A stretch of DNA of 64,000 bases from Paenibacillus phytohabitans (GCF_013141775.1 NZ_WHOB01000016.1:1-64000), one strand, 5' to 3'. Shown: positions 7,141 to 16,342, counted from the stretch's first letter. Numbers and translations are program-made. The notes: generated from the sequence alone by a model not told the origin.

Positions 7141-8350
7141 ATTGTTGCGGCGGCGTACCCTTGCTCATGAGAATGTTGATGCTCTCCTGCTGACGGTATT
7201 CCGTCGGTGTAAGCTGATATTTCTTACGGAACATTTGCGTGAAGTGGCGCATGTCCTGATAACCCACCCGTTCAGCAATATCGGCGAGCTTCAGCTTGGG
7301 ATTGAGCAGCAGCAGCTTGGCCTGCTCCAGCCGCAGGGAGGTTACATATTCCTTGTAGCCCTGCCCCGTCTTCTGCTTGAACAGCTGGCTGAAGTACGCA
7401 GGATTCAGGAACACCACCGAAGCCATTTTCTCCAGCGACAGATCCTCGTAGAAATGCTCCTTGATATAGTGCAGAGCAACATCAATGGCCTTCTCCCCGC
7501 TGCCTTTCATCGGCTCCAGTTCAAGCGCCTGGGAGGCCGATGCCTCCCGCATCCGCTTCACAACCTGCGGCACGGTGTTGAAGTCGTAGCTGAGCCCGGA
7601 GTGGATAATCTGGAAAGGAATCTTCAAGTAATGCGTCAAATGAGCCTTAACCTCTTCCTGGAAATGCTCCACCCGGACGTTCTCACCCGGCGTAATAAGG
7701 CCCAGCAGACTCTGCCGGTCATAGCTGACAACGAATCCCCGTCCATGCTGGTCGATCAGCTCAGACAGCACATTCTCGACGATGAAGTGCTCCAGGCGGA
7801 CACTTTTGTCACCCGGGTCCAGCTGGATCATTACCAGATAGAAGTGGTTGTAATCTTCAATAAAAGGCTCAATATCCAGATTCCCGATATCCAGCCCCGA
7901 GGCCAGCCGCTGGAATACCCCCTCGCGGAGGAATCTCAGACTGGCCTTCAGCCGCTCGCCTTGCCGCGAGATATTGTTGTCCTGCTGGATTTCCGTTGTT
8001 AGGCTATCAATAAGCTCCGTCAGCTTTGTTTTGCCGATCGGCTTAAGCAGATAGTCTCTCGCACCCAGCCGGACCGCTTCCTGCGCATAGGAGAATTCGC
8101 TGTGGGCAGAGATGACAATCCATTTCACATAGGGATACCGGCGCTTCGAAATCTTCATGAATTCGAGGCCGTTCATTCCCGGCATGAGAATATCGGTCAG
8201 CACAATGTGGATGCGCTGTTCTTCCATGATTTTAACCGCTTCTTCCGCCCGGGCGGCCACGAATACCTGATGCTCCGGGCTAATCTGCCCGATGGTGCGC
8301 TTGATGCCTTCACGTATGACCCGTTCATCATCGGCAATAAGAATATTCAC
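7139..8350 (-). CDS. Response regulator, YesN/AraC type
   Basis: 403 aa. Receiver domain at residues 1-120 with acidic pair DD (7-8), phosphoacceptor Asp53 in VLTDILMPG, Ser/Thr in VISAHSEF and Lys in YLLKPIG. A poorly conserved linker of about 170 residues follows, then an AraC-type double helix-turn-helix at the C-terminus (KMASVVFLNPAYFSQLFKQ, then LADIAERVGYQDMRHFTQMF). GTG at 8350 is chosen since GGAGA precedes it and it overlaps the kinase stop as GTGA, giving translational coupling. Expected to sense carbohydrate status through the partner kinase and to activate the adjacent sugar ABC transporter; that link is inferred from gene order. Confidence 0.9.
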   Translation of the reverse strand: MNILIADDERVIREGIKRTIGQISPEHQVFVAARAEEAVKIMEEQRIHIVLTDILMPGMNGLEFMKISKRRYPYVKWIVISAHSEFSYAQEAVRLGARDYLLKPIGKTKLTELIDSLTTEIQQDNNISRQGERLKASLRFLREGVFQRLASGLDIGNLDIEPFIEDYNHFYLVMIQLDPGDKSVRLEHFIVENVLSELIDQHGRGFVVSYDRQSLLGLITPGENVRVEHFQEEVKAHLTHYLKIPFQIIHSGLSYDFNTVPQVVKRMREASASQALELEPMKGSGEKAIDVALHYIKEHFYEDLSLEKMASVVFLNPAYFSQLFKQKTGQGYKEYVTSLRLEQAKLLLLNPKLKLADIAERVGYQDMRHFTQMFRKKYQLTPTEYRQQESINILMSKGTPPQQ

Positions 8351-10125
8351 GTAGTCTGTTCTCCTTCCACTGAAATCGGCAGCACGATGGCAACCTGTGT
8401 CCCTGCTCCGGGGAAACTCTGAATCTGCAGGCCATAACACTCCCCGAACATGAACTGCAGCCGGCGGTGCAGGTTCTGCAGGCCGATGCCGCTTTTGCCG
8501 CTCTCCTTGGGACTGGGACTAGGAGCGTCCCCATTCAGCGAGTCCTGCAGCCGTTTCAGCTGCTCCTCATTCATTCCGTTTCCGTTATCTTCCACAATCA
8601 GTCTAAGAACGGAACCTTCTTCTCTGGTATATACCTTCAGAATTCCTTGGCGGCCCAGTGATTCCAGACCGTGCTTGACGGCGTTTTCAATTACAGGCTG
8701 GACCGTCATTTTGGGAACACGGATGTCCAGCCAGCGTTCATCGATTTCTGTAATAATCTGCAGCCGCCCTTCCAGCCGGATCGAGATAATCTTCAGATAA
8801 TGGCCAATCTGCTCCAGCTCTTCGCGCAGGCTCACTTCGGCCCCATCCTCCCACTGGCTGCTGTAACGGAACATTGAGGACAGGGACAGGACCAGCTCAC
8901 CCAGCTGCTCATTGCCTTCCTCATCCAGCATCCAGTAGATCATATCGAGTGTATTGTACAGGAAATGCGGATTAACCTGGGACTGCAGCGCATGCAGCTC
9001 GGCATTCTTCTCACTGACGGACGAGAGCTTCACGCGTTCAATCAGCTCCTCGATCCGCCGGACCATCCGGTTGAACGAAGCCACGAGAATATTAATCTCC
9101 TGATAGGAGGAGACATTGACCATTCCGCGGAAGTTACCGACCTCTACCTGCCTCATCTCCCGGATCAGCTTCTTCAGCGGCGAGGAGATGGTCTGAGATA
9201 CGATCGAGGCAATCAGCGTGGAGACAATAATCAGCGCCGAAATGACAATCAGCAAATAACGCTTCATCTCAATCAGCTCTACATTCAAATCCTTGTCCGG
9301 GGTTATACTCATCACCCACCAGCCGGAGAATGACAGCTTGGAGGCTACAACCAGCCGGTCGCTTTGCTGCTCAACCATCACATTCTGCGAAGTCGGCAGC
9401 ATAGGCAGATTGGAGACGTCCGGCGTCGGATCTGTTGCAGAAGTGACAAACCGTCCATCCGGGGACATCAGGTATACCTGACTGTGCTCACCGAGCTTCA
9501 GATTCTCCAAGGCGTCCAGAACCGGCTGGGGATTCGTCTCATACAGCACGATCCCGATCGGCTTATGCTCATTCAGATCATAGATCTGCCGGCCGAAGGC
9601 GAACACCGGGCTGTCCTCCACCTGATCGATCAGGGAATGCTGGTACACCCCCAGCCAGACCATTTTACCTGACGAGGCCTGCAGCTGGTGATACCAGTCT
9701 TCATCGGCGTAATCCGGATCGACCACGTTCATATAATTCCCGTAATTATAAATCTTCCCTCTGTCTGTAATCACATGAATGCCCACCAGGTCATCCCGTG
9801 AATAAAAAATCGAGCCGATAATATTCGTCACGGTCTGCTCATTGATATAAGCCACCGCCGGCTCATCGGTTTTCTCATTAATCAGACGAATCATCTCGAA
9901 GTTATTGCTGAGCGATTTGGACAATGCATCATAGCCCTTGTAGAGGAGTGTGAACAATCCTGCGGTCTGGGCGACGTTTTTTTGCGACAAATCACTGATC
10001 TTCTCATGCAGCTGATCCGTAGTCCGGTTATAGTACAGCAAGCTGACAATAAGCAGAATACTGGACATGCAAAAAAGAAACAGCAAGAACAACCGATGAT
10101 GGATGGAATGAAAGCCGCTCTTCAT
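8347..10125 (-). CDS. Membrane sensor histidine kinase, YesM/LytS-like family
   Basis: 592 aa from the ATG at 10125, which follows AAGGAGAGAG. It has a short cytosolic end, membrane helix 1 (LFLLFLFCMSSILLIVSLLYY), a dCache-like extracellular domain of about 250 residues, helix 2 (LLIVISALIIVSTLIASIV), and a HAMP linker (SSPLKKLIREMRQVE). The His-kinase box is QSQVNPHFLYNTLDMI, with phosphoacceptor His in NPHFLYN. The HATPase has an N box (VIENAVKHG) and G box (VEDNGNGM, GIGLQNLHRRL). This is the usual partner of the YesN-type regulator downstream. The ligand sensed is probably the sugar or its binding protein, by analogy. Confidence 0.9.
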   Translation of the reverse strand: MKSGFHSIHHRLFLLFLFCMSSILLIVSLLYYNRTTDQLHEKISDLSQKNVAQTAGLFTLLYKGYDALSKSLSNNFEMIRLINEKTDEPAVAYINEQTVTNIIGSIFYSRDDLVGIHVITDRGKIYNYGNYMNVVDPDYADEDWYHQLQASSGKMVWLGVYQHSLIDQVEDSPVFAFGRQIYDLNEHKPIGIVLYETNPQPVLDALENLKLGEHSQVYLMSPDGRFVTSATDPTPDVSNLPMLPTSQNVMVEQQSDRLVVASKLSFSGWWVMSITPDKDLNVELIEMKRYLLIVISALIIVSTLIASIVSQTISSPLKKLIREMRQVEVGNFRGMVNVSSYQEINILVASFNRMVRRIEELIERVKLSSVSEKNAELHALQSQVNPHFLYNTLDMIYWMLDEEGNEQLGELVLSLSSMFRYSSQWEDGAEVSLREELEQIGHYLKIISIRLEGRLQIITEIDERWLDIRVPKMTVQPVIENAVKHGLESLGRQGILKVYTREEGSVLRLIVEDNGNGMNEEQLKRLQDSLNGDAPSPSPKESGKSGIGLQNLHRRLQFMFGECYGLQIQSFPGAGTQVAIVLPISVEGEQTT

Positions 10126-10218
10126 AGGACTCTCTCCTTTCAACACCCTGTCCTGCCGTTTCCTATTATAAATCTAACCCAATTTTATATGCAACGCGTG
10201 AATTCATAATTCTGCAGA

Positions 10219-11043
10219 TCAGCCTTTGACAGCCCCTGCCACCATGCCTTTTGTAATCTGGTTGGACAGGAAGAAGTAGATCAGGATAACCGGCAGCGCA
10301 CCCATAACGAGGAATGCCCCGATGTTGCCGTAGTTGACCGAATACTGGCTGACGAAGGTGTAGACCCCGAATGGCAGGGTTTTGAGCTTCTCGGACGAGA
10401 TGAACGTTGCCGCCAGGATGTACTCGTTCCAGATGTTGATGAAGGTCAGGATACATACCGTCATTACCGGCGGTACAGACACCGGAAGAATAATGCTGCG
10501 GAAGATCCGGTACACACTCGCTCCGTCGATGAACGCTGACTCTTCTATCTCATGCGGGATAGCTCTCATGAATCCGCTTAAGATGAATACGGCGATTGGC
10601 GTGGAGAATGCGACGTAAGGCAGAATCAGCGACCAGTGAGTATTCAGGATATGCATATTTTTGAAAATAATCATCAGCGGCAACAGTGTAGCCTGCATCG
10701 GAATCATCATCCCCATCAGGAAGATGGTCATCACGAGATTGCCGTATTTCCAGCGGAACCGCGAGATCGCATAAGCTGCCATCGAAGCCAGCAGGATGAC
10801 ACAGATCATTGTAAACGCAGTAACGAATACGCTGTTGGACAGATACTTCAGATAACTCCCGGAGGTGTAAGCTTCATAGTAGTTATGCCATTGAATTTTT
10901 TTGGGAAAAGAAAAGAAGCTGCCGTCCATGATTTCTTCGTTGGTCTTGAGTGAGTATAGCAGCAGCCATAACAGCGGGTACAGCTGGGTGACCACAGGGA
11001 TTGCAAAAAGAAGATACACGATTCCTTTTTTAAATTTACGCAT
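10219..11043 (-). CDS. Carbohydrate ABC transporter permease (CUT1, MalG/LplC-like)
   Basis: 274 aa with six predicted membrane helices and the cytoplasmic EAA loop EESAFIDGASVYRIFRSIILP, which docks the ATPase. The C-terminus QITKGMVAGAVKG is typical of the MalG-like half of CUT1 importers. ATG follows GGAAAGGAG. It lies 18 nt after its partner permease. No ATPase gene is present in this cluster; CUT1 systems of Bacillales usually share a general MsmX-type ATPase coded elsewhere. Confidence 0.9.
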   Translation of the reverse strand: MRKFKKGIVYLLFAIPVVTQLYPLLWLLLYSLKTNEEIMDGSFFSFPKKIQWHNYYEAYTSGSYLKYLSNSVFVTAFTMICVILLASMAAYAISRFRWKYGNLVMTIFLMGMMIPMQATLLPLMIIFKNMHILNTHWSLILPYVAFSTPIAVFILSGFMRAIPHEIEESAFIDGASVYRIFRSIILPVSVPPVMTVCILTFINIWNEYILAATFISSEKLKTLPFGVYTFVSQYSVNYGNIGAFLVMGALPVILIYFFLSNQITKGMVAGAVKG

Positions 11044-11061
11044 GATTCGCGCACTCCTTTC

Positions 11062-11952
11062 CTAGTTGTATTTTTTCTCAAGTTTATTGAAGATGGTATT
11101 GATCACTCCGGTAAAGATGAGACAGACAACAACCAGGAACGTTGCGATCGCACTGCCGTATCCATACTTGAAGGACATGAAGGAACTGTTATACATATGG
11201 GTTGAGATGACATCCGTCGCATGCGCCGGACCGCCGCCTGTCATGACCATGACCAGATCGAAGGCCTGCAGGGAGCCGATAAACGCCAGGATAATCGATA
11301 TTTTGAAGATCGGAACAATCAGCGGGAGGGTAATATAACGATCCGCTTTGAAACCGTCTGCTCCGTCAATTTTGGCCGCTTCATATAGCTCATCAGGAAT
11401 ATTCTGCACTCCGGTATACTGGATCAGCAGATGGTAGCCGAAGAACTGCCAGAGTGATACCAGATAAAGGGAATACATAGCGATGTTCGGCTCGGTGAGC
11501 CAGTTGTGAGTCCAGCTGTCAAGACCCAGTGACACCAGCACGCCATTCAGCATGCCCCCCATGGAAGTAGGGTTGTAGATGGTCTTCCAGAGTTGTCCAA
11601 TGATAACAACCGACAGGATAACCGGTGTGAAGTAGATCGACACTAGTGTGTTGGCTTTCTTCAGATAACGGTTAAGCAGGATAGCCATTCCTAAGCATAG
11701 TGGAATTTCCAGCATGGAAGCCACTGCATACAGCAGCGTTCTTCGTACGGAAGGCCAGAACACAGGATCATTGAAGAACATATCTTTGAAATTGCCTAAA
11801 CCAATAAACTCCGCAGTAGTAAGACCGTCCCACTTCAATAAGCCCGTATATAATGATACCAGTATGGGAACAAACACAAGGCACACGTACAAGAGCAGAC
11901 ATGGCAGTATGAAGACGGCTATTGTGCGTGCTGGCACCTTAAGTACTTTCAT
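11062..11952 (-). CDS. Sugar ABC transporter permease (CUT1, MalF/LplB-like)
   Basis: 296 aa, six membrane helices, EAA loop LYEAAKIDGADGFKADRYITLPLI near residue 190. AGGAGGCGGGAAAG precedes ATG at 11952. It follows the binding-protein gene across 160 nt that contain a strong stem-loop, and is adjacent to the second permease, so the expression order is binding protein, LplB-like, LplC-like. The substrate is probably an oligosaccharide or modified sugar; the sequence does not identify it. Confidence 0.9.
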   Translation of the reverse strand: MKVLKVPARTIAVFILPCLLLYVCLVFVPILVSLYTGLLKWDGLTTAEFIGLGNFKDMFFNDPVFWPSVRRTLLYAVASMLEIPLCLGMAILLNRYLKKANTLVSIYFTPVILSVVIIGQLWKTIYNPTSMGGMLNGVLVSLGLDSWTHNWLTEPNIAMYSLYLVSLWQFFGYHLLIQYTGVQNIPDELYEAAKIDGADGFKADRYITLPLIVPIFKISIILAFIGSLQAFDLVMVMTGGGPAHATDVISTHMYNSSFMSFKYGYGSAIATFLVVVCLIFTGVINTIFNKLEKKYN

Positions 11953-12032
11953 CTTTCCCGCCTCCTAAACAAGCAGATTCTTTGTCTATTTACGATATTC
12001 ACGATATTCACATTGAAAATCTTCATGATAAA

Positions 12033-12073
12033 CTCGATGCGAAGAAGCCTGGATCAGCTTGCTTCGCATCGAG
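12033..12073 (-). terminator. Intercistronic hairpin after the sugar-binding protein gene
   Basis: A perfect 12-bp stem, CTCGATGCGAAG (12033-12044) with CTTCGCATCGAG (12062-12073), and a 17-nt loop. It is not followed by a T-run, so it is more likely an mRNA-stabilising or processing element than a full stop. Such an element lets the binding protein be made in excess over the permeases. ACGATATTC is repeated in tandem just beyond. Confidence 0.6.
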
Positions 12074-12114
12074 AAGGACAGCTTTACGGTTGCCTGTAGC
12101 GTATTGCTTAATGC

Positions 12115-13488
12115 TTATTTGTTGGCTTCAAATGCAGCCTGGTGCTCTTTCGCTACCGCAGCGGAATCCATTTTCTGAACGAACAGGTTCTGAATGCTGC
12201 TGAGGTGAACTTGAGCTGTTGCAGGGTTCATCGTGTTATCGAACGCCAGGTCGCCGCCTTTAACTTGGTTGAACAGGCCGGCAATGTTTACAGCCAGATC
12301 AGAGTAACCGGCAGCTTTGAGGTCGCCGTCTACCTTTTGACCGATACCTACAGCATTTTTCAGTTCAAACTGTTTCTTAGGATATTCGGAAGCGAAGTAG
12401 TTCAGGAAGTCTTTGGTTTCTTGCAGGTGTTCGCTGTTTGCAGATACGGCAAATGCGCTGCCTGGTGCAAGCATGAATTCGTTAGGGTCACCCTTGCCGT
12501 TTACTGTAGGGAACTGGAAGGCTCCAACTTTACCGGCTACAGGGGATGCGTCAATTGCGCCTGTTTCCCAAGATCCGATCGACCACATTGCTGCTTTACC
12601 TGTTTTGAAGATGTTACCGCCGGCATTGGCATCAATGGAAGTAGCTCCATCCGGGAATGCACCCGCTTGAACCAGTTGCTGGAATGCTTCTACAGCTTCT
12701 ACGAATGCAGGATCTTCGAAGGTTTTCTTGCCGTCAAGCACATCCTGCAGGAATCCAGGGCCGCCGTTGGTGCGGAGCAGGATGTTCATGAACAGGAACG
12801 AGCCGGTCCAGGAATCTTTTTCACCGATAGCCAGTGGGGTAATTCCCTTATCTTTCAGGATTTTGACATCCTGGAGCAATTCTTCAAAGGTTGTCGGAGG
12901 AGCAGCAATTCCTGCCTGTGCGAACAGGTCTTTGTTGTAGTACACGACTTCGATGTTGTTGCCGTCAGGAAGCGCATACACATTGTTGTCGAAGCTGTAG
13001 TAATCGAGCAGGCCTTCCTGATAAGTGTCTTTCAGGCCGTTCTGTTCGAGCATATCATTCAGCGGTGCGAACAATCCTGCATCTACGAAAGGCTTCATCT
13101 GTGCAGCCGGGTTAACGATGGTAATGTCCGGTACTTCTTTGGAAGCAGCCTGTGTTTTGAGCTTCACCTTCTGCTGGTCCGTGTTCAGCGTATCCAGTTC
13201 AATCGTTACATTCGGATGGTCTTTCTGATACTGCTCGCTCAGCTCGTTGATCATTTTGTAAGCCGGTGTTGCAGGGTCAGGATAGATATTCTGGAAGGTA
13301 ATTGTTACTTTCTTGTCGCTCGGAGCAGTTGTTGCTGCGGCGTTTCCGCTGTCAGCTGCACTCGGTGCGGCGTTGTTCTTGGCGCCGTCGTTTGTATTGT
13401 TGTTCGAATTGCCGCATGCTGCAAGGCTTAACGCCATAACTGCGGTGAAAGCGATGGTAGCGGATTGCTTCATTTTTCTGTTGACCAT
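12115..13488 (-). CDS. Extracellular sugar-binding lipoprotein of a CUT1 ABC importer
   Basis: 457 aa. It has a signal peptide with a lipobox (MALSLAAC, Cys about residue 26) followed by an Asn/Ala-rich linker, so it is a membrane-anchored lipoprotein outside the cell. The mature part is a cluster B/family 1 binding protein: VTITFQNIYPDPATPAYKMI, YALPDGNNIEVVYYNKDLF, GKAAMWSIGSW. ATG at 13488 follows AGGGGGC by 9 nt. It is the first gene of the transport operon, with a cre-like palindrome upstream, suggesting carbon catabolite control. Confidence 0.9.
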   Translation of the reverse strand: MVNRKMKQSATIAFTAVMALSLAACGNSNNNTNDGAKNNAAPSAADSGNAAATTAPSDKKVTITFQNIYPDPATPAYKMINELSEQYQKDHPNVTIELDTLNTDQQKVKLKTQAASKEVPDITIVNPAAQMKPFVDAGLFAPLNDMLEQNGLKDTYQEGLLDYYSFDNNVYALPDGNNIEVVYYNKDLFAQAGIAAPPTTFEELLQDVKILKDKGITPLAIGEKDSWTGSFLFMNILLRTNGGPGFLQDVLDGKKTFEDPAFVEAVEAFQQLVQAGAFPDGATSIDANAGGNIFKTGKAAMWSIGSWETGAIDASPVAGKVGAFQFPTVNGKGDPNEFMLAPGSAFAVSANSEHLQETKDFLNYFASEYPKKQFELKNAVGIGQKVDGDLKAAGYSDLAVNIAGLFNQVKGGDLAFDNTMNPATAQVHLSSIQNLFVQKMDSAAVAKEHQAAFEANK

Positions 13489-13541
13489 TAATTGATGCCC
13501 CCTGTGTTCGTGATATGCTTATTATCATCCAGTGAAGCGCT

Positions 13542-13555
13542 TCCAACAAGGTGGG
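13542..13555 (-). promoter_or_regulatory. cre-like (CcpA) palindrome upstream of the sugar ABC operon
   Basis: GTGAAGCGCTTCCA contains the palindrome GAAGCGCTTC and matches the cre consensus TGNAANCGNTNNCA except at the first two bases. It lies 54-67 nt before the binding-protein start, a position suited to catabolite repression. Inferred from motif and place only. Confidence 0.4.
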
Positions 13556-13605
13556 AACTACAGAATAAAGGTTTGTTTTTTCTAGGTATACTGCACTTAA
13601 GCAGC

Positions 13606-13946
13606 CTAATCGTCCAACCTTTTCTCTAACATCTGTTCATCGTCTTTAACATAGCTGCACTGTTCATAGGTTCTGATTGCAGCAGTGTTGCTTCTACCTG
13701 TCAGTACCTTTATACTTTTCACTCCGCGTTCTCTAAAATTTTCTTCCAGGCAAGAAATAATGGCAATTGCAATTCCTTTTCTTCGAGCGGCTTCTTCTAC
13801 GTAGAGTTCAGTAAATGATTTATATTCAAATGTTCAATTATCTTAGCTGCGGGTCTTGGTGCACCACCGTTAAATTCCTGATTTAGTCTGGAAAGATCTT
13901 CAGCATCGGTTAAGGATGCCAGCCGTACATTTGCAACAGAATCCAT
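13606..13946 (-). pseudogene. GNAT acetyltransferase with internal deletion and frameshift
   Basis: ATG at 13946 with a good ribosome site (AGGGGAG) starts a normal GNAT N-terminus (VRLASLTDAEDLSRLNQEFN). After about 45 codons the frame is lost. In another frame sequence resumes at ELYVEEAARRKGIAIAIISC, the acetyl-CoA motif, then NTAAIRTYEQCSY and a TAG at 13606. The interval of 341 nt is not a multiple of three, and about 40-60 residues between the two halves are missing compared with the usual ~150-aa family. Best explained by an internal deletion. Non-functional as annotated. Confidence 0.7.
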
Positions 13947-14113
13947 CTTCGGTCTCCCCTCCATTTCTATATCTAACCCCTAAAGTTTAAGATTATTGGA
14001 TTTGTAAACGCTCTAACACATTCACTTCCATAGAATCCTCACCCTTTCATCTTCCCTTGCAAAGCAATTCTTCCAAGGATATCCTATCCACTCACTTCAA
14101 CGTCTGCCCATAG

Positions 14114-14152
14114 CTAACCGGGGCTGCCGTCTCATACCGGCAACCTCGGTTA
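14114..14152. other. Long imperfect hairpin in a 320-nt intergenic stretch
   Basis: CTAACCGGGGCTGCCG (14114-14129) pairs with CGGCAACCTCGGTTA (14138-14152) with two mismatches and an 8-nt loop. There is no adjacent T-run. The rest of 13947-14266 is AT-rich and shows no coding frame. It could be a mobile-repeat scar or a structured RNA; nothing more can be said. Confidence 0.35.
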
Positions 14153-14266
14153 AATGATTGTTAAGCTATAGTTACCCCGTTATGGAGTTCAATGATTTTA
14201 TCCTGTAATAACTAATCCCTTGTTTCGGTATTTCATTGAAAGCAGCCGTCGAGTAGGTTTTTTCCT

Positions 14267-14698
14267 TTATGATAATCTTTCATTAATTTTGATCAATATT
14301 TCCTTCAAGATTTGCTTCTCCTCCTCGGTAAGGACTTGAACGATTTCTTCCTCCACCCTTTGGAATGAGTCTTGAAAGTCTGCAATCAGTTCAATCGCTT
14401 TTGGCAATACATATATATTTTTTTGCCGTTCATTATTGGCCGGGATTTTGCGCTCGATGAACCCTTTTTGCTCTAGACCTTGAAGCATGCTTGTAATGCT
14501 GGCCCCACGTAGATGAAACCTATCGGCAAGGTCCTTTTGAATAATATGATTATTTTGGTTCTGGTAAATATAATCGATTACTTTTCCTTGTTGAGCGTTT
14601 AACCCCTGCTCTTTTATACTTTCGTCCGCTCTTTTCTTTAACTTAAGACCGATAATCTGAAACAAATCCAGATAAGGCGTATCCTTTCGGGATTCCAT
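14267..14698 (-). CDS. MarR family transcriptional regulator
   Basis: 143 aa from ATG at 14698, which follows GGGGGGAAG. A winged helix-turn-helix is visible: NAQQGKVIDYIYQNQ, IIQKDLADRFHLRGASITSMLQGLEQKGFIERK (recognition helix and wing), then NNERQKNIYVLPKA, the classic MarR pattern. It is divergent from the amidohydrolase gene, and the 160-nt gap contains facing promoters and a palindrome. It most likely represses itself and the amidohydrolase, being released by a small ligand. AT-richer than the surrounding genes, which hints at acquisition with its neighbour. Confidence 0.87.
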   Translation of the reverse strand: MESRKDTPYLDLFQIIGLKLKKRADESIKEQGLNAQQGKVIDYIYQNQNNHIIQKDLADRFHLRGASITSMLQGLEQKGFIERKIPANNERQKNIYVLPKAIELIADFQDSFQRVEEEIVQVLTEEEKQILKEILIKINERLS

Positions 14699-14744
14699 GA
14701 TCTTCCCCCCTGTGATTGTTAGGAATCTAACTGTAAGCAAATAA

Positions 14745-14818
14745 ACTATACAGTGATCCTATAGGCTTGTCAAAAGAATAATTAGATTATTGACAGTTAG
14801 TTAACTAATAGTTATACT
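14745..14818. promoter_or_regulatory. Facing marR and amidohydrolase promoters with operator palindrome
   Basis: Plus strand: TTGACA (14790-14795), 17-nt spacer, TATACT (14813-14818). The spacer contains the perfect palindrome TTAGTTAACTAA (14797-14808). Minus strand: TTGACA (14773-14768), 17-nt spacer, TATAGT (14750-14745) for marR. Both are near-consensus sigma-A promoters. CTAACTGT (14727-14734) is also mirrored by ACAGTTAG (14793-14800). A MarR dimer on the palindrome would block the amidohydrolase promoter. Confidence 0.7.
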
Positions 14819-14857
14819 TCGAATTGTTCAAATTACAAACACTTGGGAGGAATTCAT

Positions 14858-16174
14858 ATGGAGATGGATAAGGTCACACAAAATGCTGCGTTAGAACAAG
14901 TTACGGCAATTACAAATATACGTATTTTTGATGGAAATCAATTGATTGCGCCAAGACATATTGTCGTTAAGGGGGAGTCCATAATTTCAGTGGGCGGAGA
15001 CCTTCCGGCTGGTGCAACGATTATCGATGGAGAAAATGCGACTCTAATGCCTGGTTTCATTGATGCACATGTCCACACCTCGATCGGCGGATTACGAGAT
15101 GCACTAAAATTCGGCGTGACAACAGAACTCGAAATGAACGGCGATTTTACAAAAAGAGGGCGCGAGATTCAGTTGAAAAATGTAAATGACGTCGCAGACG
15201 TCCGTTCTGCTGGCACAGCGATCACCGCTCCGGGCGGACACCCAGATGAATTATTGCCAGATGGAGATGAAATACCGGAATTCATATTAAAGGAACTAGA
15301 GAAGTTATCGGAGGAAGACCGGGAATCGATGTTGGCTGCATACGCTCACGATCACGAAGAAATACCGCAAGTGACAACGGTGGAAGAAGCGATTAAACAT
15401 GTGCATACCCAAGTGGAGAATGGCGCCGACTATATTAAGATCATGATTGAAGAAGGAACGGTCATGGGTGCGCCTGGCCTGCCTGTACTAAGCGAGGAGA
15501 TTCTAAAAACAGCCGTGACTGAAGCCCACAAGTTCGATAAGCTGGTCATCGCCCACGTATTGACGGCTCTTTCATCGCAAGAGGCCATCGATTTTGGAGT
15601 CGACGGTTTGGGCCACTTGTTTATCGACAGACCCGAGAATACGTCCGGGTTAGTAATGTCCATAGCGGCTTCAGGCGCTTTTGTTACACCATGCTTGGTG
15701 TTGAATTCATCTATCCTTGGAAATCCGGCATCAGAATTGGCGAATGATCCGCGTGTTCATTCCAAGTTAAGTTCGGATTGGATCGATATCTTGAACTCAA
15801 GCTTCAATACGTTTCCGCAAGGCAATATGGAGAACAGCTTTAAAAATGTGATGGACCTTCACCGTGCCGGAGTTGATATTCTGGTAGGGACGGATGTCGC
15901 GCCGGTTCCTGTTCCGAATCTTGGCGGCCTTGCTCATGGAGCCAGCGTCCATCATGAAATGCAATTGCTGGTGAAGGCCGGGTTCACTCCGATAGAAGCG
16001 CTTCAGTCAGCTACCGCGAAACCGGCCCGTTGCTTTGGTCTTAACGATCGCGGTCGTATTGCCGAAGGCGCACGCGCTGACCTTATTTTAGTAACCGGTG
16101 ATCCGACAACCAACATCTCGGATACCTTGTCGATCAAATCCGTGTGGTTCAAAGGTGTGCAACAACGATATTAA
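14858..16174 (+). CDS. Metal-dependent amidohydrolase family protein
   Basis: 438 aa. ATG at 14858 is chosen because GGGAGG lies 7 nt upstream. Features of the amidohydrolase superfamily are in order: an N-terminal beta-sandwich segment (ITNIRIFDGNQLI), metal-binding HxH in MPGFIDAHVHTS, a lysine in GADYIKIMIEEG that may be the carboxylated bridging ligand, His in KLVIAHVLTA and DGLGHLF, and Asp in DILVGTDVAP. The C-terminus GRIAEGARADLILVTGDP is typical. Imidazolonepropionase/prolidase-like members hydrolyse cyclic amides or dipeptides; the substrate is not predictable here. Regulated by the divergent MarR protein by inference. Confidence 0.85.
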   Translation: MEMDKVTQNAALEQVTAITNIRIFDGNQLIAPRHIVVKGESIISVGGDLPAGATIIDGENATLMPGFIDAHVHTSIGGLRDALKFGVTTELEMNGDFTKRGREIQLKNVNDVADVRSAGTAITAPGGHPDELLPDGDEIPEFILKELEKLSEEDRESMLAAYAHDHEEIPQVTTVEEAIKHVHTQVENGADYIKIMIEEGTVMGAPGLPVLSEEILKTAVTEAHKFDKLVIAHVLTALSSQEAIDFGVDGLGHLFIDRPENTSGLVMSIAASGAFVTPCLVLNSSILGNPASELANDPRVHSKLSSDWIDILNSSFNTFPQGNMENSFKNVMDLHRAGVDILVGTDVAPVPVPNLGGLAHGASVHHEMQLLVKAGFTPIEALQSATAKPARCFGLNDRGRIAEGARADLILVTGDPTTNISDTLSIKSVWFKGVQQRY

Positions 16175-16342
16175 TCAGAGCCAATATCTCCGTACTATGT
16201 TGTCAGAGCGATTACTTATTGTAAACGAAATAATTACACGGCCGCCCTACAAACATTTAAAACATTCTGATCGTTGGGTCCATGAGTTTCATTGGAGCAT
16301 CCCGTTGAAAGCAAGCATTATTTTTCGCCACTAATTATTCAA

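Noticed and set aside
12142..13431. 429-codon open frame on the plus strand
   Set aside because: Lies entirely antisense to the well-supported sugar-binding lipoprotein gene, is Cys/Val-rich in an unnatural way and has no ribosome site.
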